Origin: an uncultured Poribacteria bacterium
GTDB lineage: Bacteria > Poribacteria > WGA-4E > WGA-3G
Length of the DNA: 64,000 nucleotides
Direction of reading: 5' to 3'
NCBI GenBank assembly: GCA_951813545.1
Contig: OX638352.1
Span: 2,046,001-2,110,000 of the forward strand
Position numbers and translations under genes: made by a program. The notes beneath the pieces are model-generated. The model searched no databases. It saw only the letters and a program-made list of their open reading frames with translations, and was not told the origin of the DNA. Positions 43,347 through 52,240 of this stretch are shown in pieces (the first letter of the stretch is position 1; each line of letters opens with the position of its first letter).

Positions 43347-45338
43347 CTAACGATATGTCTTAAACCCAGCCTCCACACGTCTTTTGTGATAGAGGTTTAG
43401 CACATCTCCTTCAACACGTGCAGTTGCCCGTCTGCCACCACTGAAGGTTACCTGAAATTGTGTATCGGAGTCCTGTAAGACCTCTTCTGTTTTCGGTAAA
43501 GGGATTCCCTTCTCCTCTGACCATTCCTGAATTAGTTTTGCGAGGGAATCTGCGTCACTCGGTGCGGGTGTTGCATCCTTCAACTCGATACTAAAAGCCG
43601 GCACGTTCTTCTTGACGTAATTAAACCAACGCGCCGTCCGCAGGAACGGAACGAGTGCCTGCAACGCTTCAGCAGTGCCAATCCGACTCAACGCCTCCGA
43701 GGAGAAACCACGTACATACGCCGACTCGCTCACCAGTGCCTCCCGCAACGCCGGGACAGCCTCTATTGCATCCGGACCAATACGAGTTAACGCTTGCGCC
43801 GCAAAAAACGCTAAATCTGTGTCTTCACGATCCTCCAAAACTCGTACCAACGCTGGAACGGTTTTCGACACCGGTTCCTTAATCATACCCAACGCCGAAG
43901 TCGCATGCCGACGGACCTCTTCCGATTCATCCGTTAATAACGCAATAAGTCCGTCAACAACCTCTGCCGCGACCGGTCCTATCTCAGCTAAAGCATAGGC
44001 AGCGGAAGCGCGTACGTTTTCGCGTTCGTCCTCTAATGCGGTCATGAGCGCAGGCACAGCCGAGACCCCGATCGCACCAAGTCCATGTGCAGCATCACAG
44101 ATATGGAGAATCGGTTCCATATCAAAGGCTTCTTTTTCTGCTGCGAGTGCGTCAACGAGCGGTTCAACAGCAGATTCCCCGATCGCACCAAGCGCATAGA
44201 TGGCGTTCCGACGCGCAGGTTCATAACCATCCTCAAGAGCATCAACAAGTGTTGGAACTGCATCCGCAGCACTCTCTCGCATGAAGCCTAAAGTATTAGC
44301 GGCTTTCATACGGGCAGTCGCGTCTCCTGTTTCCAGTGCCGTAACTGCTGCGTCTATATCCATCGTGGCATTCGGACGGTCGGCTTCATACAGATCTGTC
44401 TTGCCGTACATCCAATTCCATATATAGGTCCAGAGAATCTCGGCATCGTAAGGGACGTGGTTGATTTCGGGGGGTTGCCAGATAGAAGATTCGCTGTTCC
44501 ACGAAGGTGCCGTCGGTTGTTCGGTCCGCATAAAGACAAACTTCATACCGTAACGATTCAGGGAAACGTAGTTTTGAAGGAACGAATGCACCATATCGAA
44601 GTGCATAATCCATACAGTGCCAAGTTCACCAGACATCGGGACCAGGTTACGATTCAAGAAATTCTCCGAGAGCAGTCGCGTTCCATTCCCACCTTCGGCA
44701 TGTATCTCGTGCCGTTGGCGTTCGCCATCCAGCATAAATTCTCGAATGTATTGCGTCCCCGGAATGATACAGGTCGGTCCCTGGTCAGCAAGGCAGGGTT
44801 GGGGATAATAGAAGAGAATTGCCCAACGCGGGGTTCGGTGTCGGGGCCGTTTCCCACCCGCGTGTCCATCTTTGTGAAGCGGCATCATCAACCGTTCTTC
44901 ACCATCCGCTTTTTCGGTCGGTGTGCTTCCCGCACTTTTAACAGCAAGTTTTGGCTTGCAAGCTGCGCCAAAATTGGGGTGGCAATGCCGATGCGGGTGC
45001 ATGACATATCCGTTTCCCAAAATGCTGGTGAGCGCGCCGCGTACCTCTGGAGACTCCAAAACGAATTGAAGTTCCGGCACTAAGGGTAGAATGTTATTAA
45101 GTGGGTTGTGTTGCCCATCGCCTCGGAAATCTGTTGCGCCAGCGAAGAGTTCATCTGTCTTGTCGTAGATAGTTTCGTGGATGTCCGTCAGTAAGTCAGC
45201 AGTGACGTTAACATACCCGTTGACGATGAAATGACGAATCTGTTCATCCTTTAAAAGCTGCTGATTTTTAATTTTTCCTTGCGGTTCGGTCAGCTGAGTT
45301 TCACGTATCAAGAGCCTTCCCGTATATCCGCCCTCCAC
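43347..45338 (-). CDS. PhyH oxygenase fused to HEAT repeats
   Basis: Up to 663 residues. The N-terminal half is a phytanoyl-CoA dioxygenase-type domain with an intact His-Lys-Asp (PLHKDGHAGG) and distal His (HFDMVHSFLQNY). The C-terminal half (about residues 325-600) is an array of PBS-lyase/HEAT-like repeats (ALEDGYEPARRNAIYALGAIG and similar, about eight). No ATG exists near the domain start: the GTG at 45338 lies inside a dispersed repeat and its first ~25 residues are repeat-encoded. The true start may be a non-ATG codon near 45262. Likely a hydroxylase tethered to partners by HEAT repeats. Confidence 0.83.
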   Translation of the reverse strand: MEGGYTGRLLIRETQLTEPQGKIKNQQLLKDEQIRHFIVNGYVNVTADLLTDIHETIYDKTDELFAGATDFRGDGQHNPLNNILPLVPELQFVLESPEVRGALTSILGNGYVMHPHRHCHPNFGAACKPKLAVKSAGSTPTEKADGEERLMMPLHKDGHAGGKRPRHRTPRWAILFYYPQPCLADQGPTCIIPGTQYIREFMLDGERQRHEIHAEGGNGTRLLSENFLNRNLVPMSGELGTVWIMHFDMVHSFLQNYVSLNRYGMKFVFMRTEQPTAPSWNSESSIWQPPEINHVPYDAEILWTYIWNWMYGKTDLYEADRPNATMDIDAAVTALETGDATARMKAANTLGFMRESAADAVPTLVDALEDGYEPARRNAIYALGAIGESAVEPLVDALAAEKEAFDMEPILHICDAAHGLGAIGVSAVPALMTALEDERENVRASAAYALAEIGPVAAEVVDGLIALLTDESEEVRRHATSALGMIKEPVSKTVPALVRVLEDREDTDLAFFAAQALTRIGPDAIEAVPALREALVSESAYVRGFSSEALSRIGTAEALQALVPFLRTARWFNYVKKNVPAFSIELKDATPAPSDADSLAKLIQEWSEEKGIPLPKTEEVLQDSDTQFQVTFSGGRRATARVEGDVLNLYHKRRVEAGFKTYR

Positions 45339-45354
45339 TTCGTTACGGGCTGCG
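45266..45354 (-). repeat. Dispersed ~115-bp repeat, copy D (overlaps gene start)
   Basis: The end block CCGCAAGGAAAAATTAAAAA is at 45266-45285 (reading minus) and the core is at 45321-45354. It overlaps the first codons of the PhyH-HEAT gene. Similar to copies A and B, with about 28 of 34 core positions identical. Confidence 0.75.
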
Positions 45355-45376
45355 TATCAAGAACCTGCGCATAACG

Positions 45377-45402
45377 AAATTATGCCTTAAATGGCATAAT
45401 TT
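45377..45402 (-). terminator. Hairpin after the hydroxyacid dehydrogenase gene
   Basis: A perfect 10-bp stem (AAATTATGCC / GGCATAATTT) with a 6-base loop, 56 bases past the stop of the gene at 45458. Only a short T run follows. Confidence 0.5.
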
Positions 45403-45457
45403 GTCTTTACTTTACATTTGGAGCGCAGTCAGATGCCCATAAATTAAAAACTTTTCT

Positions 45458-46423
45458 CTAATACCATGCTGCCTTATTGACGACGTTCAACAACGGAGCA
45501 CCCTCAGCAAACCGACGCGCATTTTCCAAGAAAAGCTCAAACCGCCGTGTCGCAATGTTCTCTGCATCTTTGACAGCAATGTGTGGCGTTATTAACACAT
45601 TGGGCAGATGCCACAACGGATTTTCGGCAGGCAAGGGTTCAACTTCAAAAACATCTAAACCGCATCCAGCAATGATACCTTGCTCAAGTGCCAAGACGAG
45701 GTCAGCAAGCTTCGTTGTCTTACCACGCCCGATGTTAATGAAGTAAGCCGTCTGTTTCATCAGTGCGAAACGACTCTTGTGCCACATTCCCTCGGTTTCA
45801 GGTGTGTGTGGTGTCGTCGTTATCACAAAATCGGCAAGTGGAAGGAGTGTGTCCAATTCCGAGGGATCGTGTTTCTCCACAAAATCCACCTCGTACTCCC
45901 ACCGCGGATCAACGCCGAGCACTTTCATCCCGAATTCGTTACAGAGTCGTGCAGTCTCATGTCCAATACCACCAACGCCAACAACCAACGCCGTCGCCTG
46001 AACGAGGTCAATGTATCCACCTTTGCGCGCATCTTTATTCCAGTCGCCTTCCCGCTGCGCCTCCATATAATAAGGCAATCCACGTGAAAGGGCAAGCACA
46101 AACATCATAATATGCTGGGCAATATGGTCATTGTAAATACCGCGCGGGTTACAGGCAACAACCGGATGCTCAATTAACGCCGGATAATAGTAGCCAGGAA
46201 AGGGTCCTGCAGCAGGATTTTGTAACCATTTTAGGTTTTTCGCCAACGGCAATTGTTCCGGTGATACCCAACCGTAGACGGCATCTGCATCGGGGAGATG
46301 TTCCGTTACCGCTTCGTCTGTTTCTGGCAAGACAATGGTATATGTAGGCAATTCGTTGTGAAGACGTTCAGCCCATTCGTGAGATTCCGCGTTCTGTGGC
46401 GGCATGATTATGAGTTTTGGCAC
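45458..46423 (-). CDS. D-isomer-specific 2-hydroxyacid dehydrogenase
   Basis: About 321 residues. NAD-dependent oxidoreductase acting on a 2-hydroxy acid. The Rossmann motif GVGGIGHETA is near residue 150, the catalytic Arg lies in NIGRGK, the Glu near VFEVEP and the His in LITPHIA. Start taken as the GTG at 46423 (VPKLIIMPPQNAE), preceded by GAGAGGA; the frame can be extended to 46549, but the extra N-terminus does not resemble the family and would overlap the promoter region of the AAA gene. Substrate unknown. Confidence 0.9.
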   Translation of the reverse strand: MPKLIIMPPQNAESHEWAERLHNELPTYTIVLPETDEAVTEHLPDADAVYGWVSPEQLPLAKNLKWLQNPAAGPFPGYYYPALIEHPVVACNPRGIYNDHIAQHIMMFVLALSRGLPYYMEAQREGDWNKDARKGGYIDLVQATALVVGVGGIGHETARLCNEFGMKVLGVDPRWEYEVDFVEKHDPSELDTLLPLADFVITTTPHTPETEGMWHKSRFALMKQTAYFINIGRGKTTKLADLVLALEQGIIAGCGLDVFEVEPLPAENPLWHLPNVLITPHIAVKDAENIATRRFELFLENARRFAEGAPLLNVVNKAAWY

Positions 46424-46505
46424 GGGTTCTATTCCTCTCCGTAATTTTTCGCTTATTTTAGCAGAGTAGCGGCAGAAAATCAAGTTAAACGAACAAAACA
46501 AAACG

Positions 46506-46534
46506 TTGATTCTCACATAGTAATGTGATAGAAT
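46506..46534 (+). promoter_or_regulatory. Promoter with operator-like palindrome for the AAA gene
   Basis: TTGATT at 46506-46511, 17-base spacer, TAGAAT at 46529-46534. The spacer contains a perfect inverted repeat TCACAT-AGTA-ATGTGA at 46513-46528, a good binding site for a dimeric regulator. Confidence 0.7.
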
Positions 46535-46613
46535 AAACCGCAGTTTCACGCCAAGTGCTATCTATATGACCGGCACCCTATTACCAGAATCAGACAGAAA
46601 ACCGAGGGGAAAA

Positions 46614-47690
46614 ATGAGAACTTTTGGAACCCGAGGTCCCGTGGATCCCGAGAAAAACTTCATTGTCCATCGCACTGATGAAATTGCGGATTTCATCAAC
46701 CGTGTCAAGGAAGGGCGTTATATAGTTATTTTTGCACCGCGCCAAACGGGCAAAACAACCTTCTTCTATCGCGCACTTGATAAACTCATAGACGAAACTT
46801 ACTTCCCCATTCAACTCGATTTTGAAGAGTATAAAAACCGATCAGTTGGGGACTTTTACAGGTACTTATACGAAGATATTCGCGAAGAAATTGAGGACGT
46901 TCTCCAAAAACGTGGAAACTCGATTTCTGAGGCGTTAGTGCACTTTCTGGAAAGCACACAGATAAGCGACCACGTTTTGATGCGAAGATTCTTTAGAAAC
47001 CTCGCAAGGTTGCTAAACGGCCAACGGGTTGTCCTCATTATAGACGAGTTCGATGGTATTCCAAAGACGGTTGTAAGTGATTTTCTGTATTCGCTCCGCC
47101 GTATCTATATCTCCCGGGCCACGCCGCAGTCGCCTTATAGCCTCAGCATCGTTGGTGTCAAGAATATCAGACAGCTTGACTACGATCGTTCTATCTCGCC
47201 GTTCAATATCCAGGATGAGTTCACCTTATCCAATTTCACGGTTGAACAAGTGCAAGCGTTGTTTGACCAATACACCGATGAAGCCAGCCAAACTTTCGCA
47301 CCCGAACTCATCACGACGCTCCATAGACAAACAGGAGGGCAGCCTTTCCTCGTCAACCGATTTGCCCAGATTCTCACCGAGGAACTTGACATCCCGAAGC
47401 CCGAAACCATTCGTATGGAACACTTTTTAGCGGCACATTCACAGATGCTTCAAGAACAGAATACGAACATAACACATCTGCTTACCAATATTCACAGAAA
47501 CCCGCGCTTTAAAAGTATTCTCATGAAAATCGTCTCTTATGAACGCGGCGTGCGCTTCAATCTTGACAATGACATCATTCGGGAACTCACCACTTATGGG
47601 GTCATTGCAAGGGGTACTGACGGGATGTGTGAGATTCTCAATCCTATCTATCATCATCGTATCTTGCAGGCATTCAAGCCGTTTCTCTGA
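46614..47690 (+). CDS. AAA-like P-loop ATPase
   Basis: About 358 residues with the pattern of AAA_35-like ATPases: GTRGPVDPEKNFIVHR near the N-terminus, Walker A PRQTGKTT at about 42-49, Walker B VVLIIDEFDG at about 139-148 and a C-terminal winged-helix-like region. Start at the second ATG 46614, preceded by GAGGGGAAAA; the ATG at 46566 is less likely. These ATPases appear as stand-alone or fused to conflict or signalling modules. Followed by the GIY-YIG/VWA pair with its own promoter. Function unknown. Confidence 0.85.
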   Translation: MRTFGTRGPVDPEKNFIVHRTDEIADFINRVKEGRYIVIFAPRQTGKTTFFYRALDKLIDETYFPIQLDFEEYKNRSVGDFYRYLYEDIREEIEDVLQKRGNSISEALVHFLESTQISDHVLMRRFFRNLARLLNGQRVVLIIDEFDGIPKTVVSDFLYSLRRIYISRATPQSPYSLSIVGVKNIRQLDYDRSISPFNIQDEFTLSNFTVEQVQALFDQYTDEASQTFAPELITTLHRQTGGQPFLVNRFAQILTEELDIPKPETIRMEHFLAAHSQMLQEQNTNITHLLTNIHRNPRFKSILMKIVSYERGVRFNLDNDIIRELTTYGVIARGTDGMCEILNPIYHHRILQAFKPFL

Positions 47691-47712
47691 TTTTTTGTGC
47701 GCCATTTTTCGC

Positions 47713-47742
47713 TTGACAGTTAAGCGGAAAATATGGTATGAT
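47713..47742 (+). promoter_or_regulatory. Sigma-70-type promoter of the GIY-YIG/VWA pair
   Basis: Consensus TTGACA at 47713-47718, 18-base spacer, TATGAT at 47737-47742. The first ATG is at 47858, leaving a ~109-base 5' leader. Confidence 0.75.
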
Positions 47743-47857
47743 TCGGCATGTTGATATTTTTTATCACGCGCTTGTAAATTCTTAACAAATATTTGAAAGC
47801 CTTTATACTAACGGAATATCACCGCACATTGCAGAATGCAAACTGGACGCTGAACCG

Positions 47858-50083
47858 ATGTCTGAGGACACAGCTATAGGATATGTTTACATTTTAGAAA
47901 ACGACTCAATGCCGGGTACAATAAAAATTGGCAGAACGTCACGCGACAGTGTCGAGCGAGCTAGGGAACTCTCATCCGCAACAGGAGTTCCAACGCCATT
48001 CAAAGTAGCTTTTGAATTACCGTCTGCAGAATACGAAAAACTTGAAAGGGAGATGCATATCAGGCTTGCTAATTACCGTGTTGCTTCCAACCGTGAGTTT
48101 TTTAAGTATCCGGTGGATAAGGCAATTAGTTTGCTTGGAAAACTTGAGACCGAAAAGCAAAATGGAATAGGGACGGAAGTTGTTAGAGGTGAAAATAACT
48201 TTATAACTCGTGTATTAGATTTTTTTAGGCGGTTTTCTCAACCTAAGCGTGAAGAATCTAGCAAAATCGAATTTAAACGGAAAGTTGCCAAAACAGAGAC
48301 CGCTGAGAAATCTAGCGAATTTAGCACACCAAACCCGTCAGGAACACCCCAAAAATCGCACATTATAATCAAGGACAGAACTTTGCAAAGCGAACATAAT
48401 CACAATAGCGGGACACCGAGTTTAAACGGCAAGCCTTATTACAGTGAGGAAAATGGATTCTATTGGGCGGCGAACCATCAAGGTATTGCTGAGTGCGTGC
48501 CACAGCATATTAAGCGGATTATCCACCATGAGGAATTAGAAATCGCCTCAACTCGCGAAGCACTTGAACAAGAAATCAACAACTCACGCGAAGATGTAGT
48601 CGAATTAGAAGAGCAAAAGCACCAATGTGAACAGGAAATTGGAGCGCGCTCCCAAGAACTTTCCGAAAAGAAAGAAGAGTTGGCCGGACTTGAGATACAA
48701 TTGAAGACACTCACGGTGACTGGCTCAGAACTCCCGCCTATTGAAGCTGCATCTGATGATTCCAACTCTGAATTATTCAACGCTTCACCTGTCCAAAGCA
48801 CGCCTAATAATCCAATTATACAGTACCATGAAGAAATCGATGCGTTAATTCAGGAAAAATTCGATCTGGAACAGGTAATTGGTGAGAAAAACCAAGCGTT
48901 AGCGGGTAAGAAAGAAGAACTTGCCGGACTTGAAGTAGAATTACAAGGTCCAACGGAAATTGAATTAAATCCGATCGCTGTGGGTACCTCTCCCGATGAT
49001 ACTATGGATGCTAAACACGGCAGCTCAAGGATAAGTCTTATCACTGCGATCATCTCTACTATTTTCTGTGGTTTACTTGCAATCTACCTTTTCATTTTTT
49101 ATGGTTCTGCTGTTGATAAGGCCTTCTTTTTAAATACAGAGAGAATCCAAGCACAATTGGCTCAGGGTACTTACGCTGGTATCAATGATATTGTTAATCC
49201 GAGTGCATTATTCAAAGCTTTCGAGGATGAATGGAACCTGTTTGTCATTATGTTTCCATTTGTTTTTTTAGCCTTTGCAATTGCTCTTGACTATTTTTGG
49301 GAACAAGGAAAATGGATGTACTTAGTCGCGCTCCTATTAGCGGGCCTCACACTTGTATTTGATGCCATACTTGCAATTCAGATCTCACAAAAACTACATC
49401 AAGCTAAGGTACTTATGGATCCGGAGGCTGGAGAGTGGACAGTTAACCCAACAAACCCTTTTAGCTGGGATCTTAATATATGGACCGTCATCTTTTGTGG
49501 TTTTGTCGTTTCACTGCTGGTAAGTATTACCTATCACGTGACGAACAAGCGGTGGAAAATGGTATCCCCTGATCAGGAAAGTTTTAAAGCATGGGACATA
49601 GGCGAAGCACAAATGAAAAATGAAAAGATCCAACGTGAGTCGCGTATCGCTGTCTTAAAAACCGAAATGGAGAATTTGCAAAGTGATATTGAACAACTCA
49701 ATGAGAAAGATAAAACCACAGAAGAAAAAATTATAAAAGCGATTAGGACCCCTATTGATAGTCAGATCGCCATTTTAAAAACTCAAACAGCTAACTTGAA
49801 GGGCCTGCTCGAACGACTCAATAGTAAAAGGACAGATTTTCAACAGGAAATTGACAAAACGCGAGCAAGAATTGAGAAATCGTCAATGCAGCTTAATAAA
49901 CGGATCGTTAACCGCAATGAAATGGAATCGCAGGTTAACCAATTCTTGAATGGATGGTGCCGTTTCGTTGCCCACAGTGGCGATGGCACATCTGACGTGC
50001 CAGGTGAAATCAATAGAATTAAGCAAATTGCAAACGATACACTCGATCGTTATTATCAAGGCGTACCCGATTATGCCGATTAA
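47858..50083 (+). CDS. GIY-YIG (T5orf172/MUG113-like) membrane protein with coiled coils
   Basis: A 741-residue protein of unusual architecture. Residues ~8-95 are a GIY-YIG-type domain of the T5orf172 subclass (GYVYILEN..IKIGRT, then the conserved EMHIRLANYR..NREFFK). Two coiled-coil blocks (about 220-300 and 325-370) share the repeated phrase KKEELAGLE. Four membrane spans (about 390-415, 460-482, 487-512 and 545-568) follow, then a long coiled coil (about 590-705). The nuclease-like domain would be cytoplasmic. The next gene, a VWA-like lipoprotein, starts 60 bases downstream. Neither the substrate nor the role is known. Confidence 0.8.
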   Translation: MSEDTAIGYVYILENDSMPGTIKIGRTSRDSVERARELSSATGVPTPFKVAFELPSAEYEKLEREMHIRLANYRVASNREFFKYPVDKAISLLGKLETEKQNGIGTEVVRGENNFITRVLDFFRRFSQPKREESSKIEFKRKVAKTETAEKSSEFSTPNPSGTPQKSHIIIKDRTLQSEHNHNSGTPSLNGKPYYSEENGFYWAANHQGIAECVPQHIKRIIHHEELEIASTREALEQEINNSREDVVELEEQKHQCEQEIGARSQELSEKKEELAGLEIQLKTLTVTGSELPPIEAASDDSNSELFNASPVQSTPNNPIIQYHEEIDALIQEKFDLEQVIGEKNQALAGKKEELAGLEVELQGPTEIELNPIAVGTSPDDTMDAKHGSSRISLITAIISTIFCGLLAIYLFIFYGSAVDKAFFLNTERIQAQLAQGTYAGINDIVNPSALFKAFEDEWNLFVIMFPFVFLAFAIALDYFWEQGKWMYLVALLLAGLTLVFDAILAIQISQKLHQAKVLMDPEAGEWTVNPTNPFSWDLNIWTVIFCGFVVSLLVSITYHVTNKRWKMVSPDQESFKAWDIGEAQMKNEKIQRESRIAVLKTEMENLQSDIEQLNEKDKTTEEKIIKAIRTPIDSQIAILKTQTANLKGLLERLNSKRTDFQQEIDKTRARIEKSSMQLNKRIVNRNEMESQVNQFLNGWCRFVAHSGDGTSDVPGEINRIKQIANDTLDRYYQGVPDYAD

Positions 50084-50142
50084 CTACCACCTTGTTCTAC
50101 CACTATGTGAACAGTTTGTACGCTGTCCTAAAGGAGTCTCAT

Positions 50143-51051
50143 ATGGAAAAAAATATTAAGGGTTTGGCAGCCGTATTAGCTGCTCTTTTGGTCCTAACAG
50201 CAGGATGCACAAGTGACAAATCAGATGCCAAGGATATTTCATCAGAAAAATCACTCACAAAACCCGTAAATATTATTGTTATCGTTGACACTTCCGACCG
50301 GATTTCCAAAATGAGAAATCCTCGTCAAATCGAAAAAGACATTAAGATCATAGAGAGTGTTGTTAATATTTTCGAGGAAAAATTTGTACGCGTAAATCTG
50401 TATATCGGTTCTAAAGACCGACTCGCCCTCGCCATCCCCGAACAGCCGAATGTCCCTCCAATCCAACAACAAACGTTAGAGAACCTTAAAATCTGGCCGA
50501 CACCTAAGCAAAGAGCAGGTGGGGCACCAGAATTTAAAAAAATGAAAACAAAACTTCTTGGAGCAATAGACAAATTGTATCAATCTGTTGGTAAACAAAT
50601 TGAATTCACAGGATCTGACATTTGGCGGTGGTTTCGAGACAGCGCGGGAGTTTATCTAAAGTCTGACACTCGTAACTACATCATCTGTCTTTCAGATGGA
50701 TACCTTGATTTCAACAATGATATTCAAAACGGTCGATCCAAAGTCGGAAACAAAACGAGTTACATCCCGTACTCTCAAATCAAAAAGTTTCGCGACATGC
50801 CAAATTGGAAACAAAAATTCCACACTGAAGGTCACGGTTTATTAGAAATCAAACAAGATTTCAGTGATTATAATGTGAAATTCCTGATGGTTGAAATTAC
50901 ACATCGGCACATGCTTGATTTGGAAATCGTTAAAGAATATTGGCGAACATGGTTGAAATCAATGGGGATTGTAGATTCTCAATTCTTACCTACACAGGAT
51001 GATCCGCAAATTGTTATTGAGAGGATTAAAGAGTTCATTTCGACAGAGTAA
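50143..51051 (+). CDS. Lipoprotein with VWA-like domain
   Basis: About 302 residues. Signal peptide MEKNIKGLAAVLAALLVLTAGC with lipobox LTAGC (Cys22), so a membrane-anchored exported lipoprotein. The mature domain starts VNIIVIVDTSDRISK, reminiscent of a VWA MIDAS motif but with D-T-S-D-R in place of D-x-S-x-S; NYIICLSDGYLDF would be the second strand. Start at 50143 from AAAGGAG and the signal peptide; the longer frame from 50092 is rejected. It is paired with the GIY-YIG membrane protein. Confidence 0.78.
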   Translation: MEKNIKGLAAVLAALLVLTAGCTSDKSDAKDISSEKSLTKPVNIIVIVDTSDRISKMRNPRQIEKDIKIIESVVNIFEEKFVRVNLYIGSKDRLALAIPEQPNVPPIQQQTLENLKIWPTPKQRAGGAPEFKKMKTKLLGAIDKLYQSVGKQIEFTGSDIWRWFRDSAGVYLKSDTRNYIICLSDGYLDFNNDIQNGRSKVGNKTSYIPYSQIKKFRDMPNWKQKFHTEGHGLLEIKQDFSDYNVKFLMVEITHRHMLDLEIVKEYWRTWLKSMGIVDSQFLPTQDDPQIVIERIKEFISTE

Positions 51052-51055
51052 GATC

Positions 51056-51235
51056 ATGAACGTCCAAGCGATACTTGATGAAAAATGGAAGAACCTCGTC
51101 ACTTCAATCGCAGCTGCCAGACATCCATTGGAACGAGTGCTCTCTCACATTCCATCCATAGGTGTCACTTTAGGGAGTTTTCGAGGTGTTTTGTGGAAAT
51201 ATCTTTACAAAGGTTTCCGCCCCTACGGGGCTTAG
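51056..51235 (+). pseudogene. Fragment of a small gene interrupted by a 278-bp insert
   Basis: ATG at 51056, 59 codons to TAG at 51235. Its codons at 51137-51158 are repeated exactly at 51415-51436. Removing one copy and the sequence between would join this frame to the one continuing to 51597, giving an 88-codon ORF. No domain recognised. Evidence for a real gene is weak; the repeat is clear. Confidence 0.35.
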
Positions 51236-51436
51236 GTCTGTGAGGTCACGTTTTTCTACAGAGATACTGAAGAAATACCCAAGCAAATAAACCCTACGGG
51301 ATTCAAGAGGTTTTTGAAGTCTTCAAGGTTTCAGTGTAAAACTCGGTTCGGTTAGGAAACCGAACCTACCGGCCTTGGCTGCGCCGGTTGTTTTTTCTAA
51401 AATTGACAGTTATGGTGCTCTCTCACATTCCATCCA
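51137..51436. repeat. 22-bp direct repeat flanking a ~280-bp insert
   Basis: The same 22 bases (starting GTGCTCTCTCACATTCC) occur at 51137-51158 and 51415-51436. Between them lie hairpins (GGTTCGGTT/AACCGAACC at 51345-51366 and a CCGGC/GCCGG pair), but no ORF of note. Confidence 0.8.
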
Positions 51437-51507
51437 CCGGTAGATCCCTGGAGAGAAGTGGCACGGGACGAGCTGCGCTTATTCTTGACAGGAGATTAAT
51501 TTGTTTC

Positions 51508-51723
51508 TTATTTAACCCAACTAATGATGAGTCCGATGAGGCTTCCAATACCCACAACAATACTAATAGCAATGGCAAGATTCGCGCGGTGCGTTGACGA
51601 TGACTCGGAACGCCCCTCCATTTTTCCTTTTATCCAACTTACATCCTGCTCAAGTGAACCAAGGCGAGTATCCACGCGCTCCATCCAATTTAAAATGAGT
51701 TTTTGAAATTCTTGATTGTCCAT
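51508..51723 (-). CDS. Small protein with coiled coil and C-terminal membrane segment
   Basis: A 71-residue protein: MDNQEFQKLILNWMERVDTRLGSLEQDVSWIKGKM is helical/coiled coil, followed by one membrane segment (about 48-68). The layout resembles small XhlA-like phage-derived proteins and also many unrelated tail-anchored proteins. GGGAG precedes the ATG at 51723. Nothing about the function can be said. Confidence 0.6.
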   Translation of the reverse strand: MDNQEFQKLILNWMERVDTRLGSLEQDVSWIKGKMEGRSESSSTHRANLAIAISIVVGIGSLIGLIISWVK

Positions 51724-51832
51724 GTGTAACTCCCTTAGTATTAAAAGACTAAAACGAACTTCATCAGAATTTTAACACAATTCCACAGAAATGTCAAATC
51801 CTTCCTGAGTGTATGCGTGAAAGGTGTGATTT

Positions 51833-52240
51833 ATGGAAACGCCGTTAAAAATCAACTTTGACAAAGGCAATCTCATCCTCCAAAACGTTCCAGAGGCACT
51901 CCAGATACATTTGCCCGACATTCGCTGGAATGAGCGCACGCTCACGTTCCGCGCCCCAGCTTATCGCTATTAGAACATCGTCTCGCAGCTGCGTGCACAC
52001 GGACGCTCGTATCAGGATACAGCACGGCAATTCACGCCCGAACCTTTCACAATTCAAAAGCGAATTACTCCATTTCTATTAGATCAAAGCAATTGACGCG
52101 TTGTATGCCAATAGTAAACAAGGTACGGTGAGCCTCCCTATAAGTGCTGGAAAATCTTCATCGCAATCCTACTTATTACAGACACACAACGTCTACACTC
52201 GTAGATTAGCGGTATGCCATGTTGAAAGAACATTTTATAG
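51833..52240 (+). pseudogene. Decayed copy of the XPB-like helicase gene
   Basis: From the ATG at 51833 the translation (METPLKINFDKGNLILQNVP) follows the N-terminus of the intact helicase at 52571 at about 70 percent identity by eye, as far as the Walker A region. It has an in-frame TAG after APAYRY, further stops and small deletions, and LPTGAGKT is lost. Only ~400 bp of the ~1400-bp gene remain recognisable. The functional copy lies 330 bp downstream in the same direction, so this is a tandem duplicate in decay. Confidence 0.85.

Noticed and set aside
45338..45457. Extension of the PhyH-HEAT protein beyond the repeat as a genuine N-terminal domain
   Set aside because: The extra residues are coded by a dispersed repeat also found away from genes.
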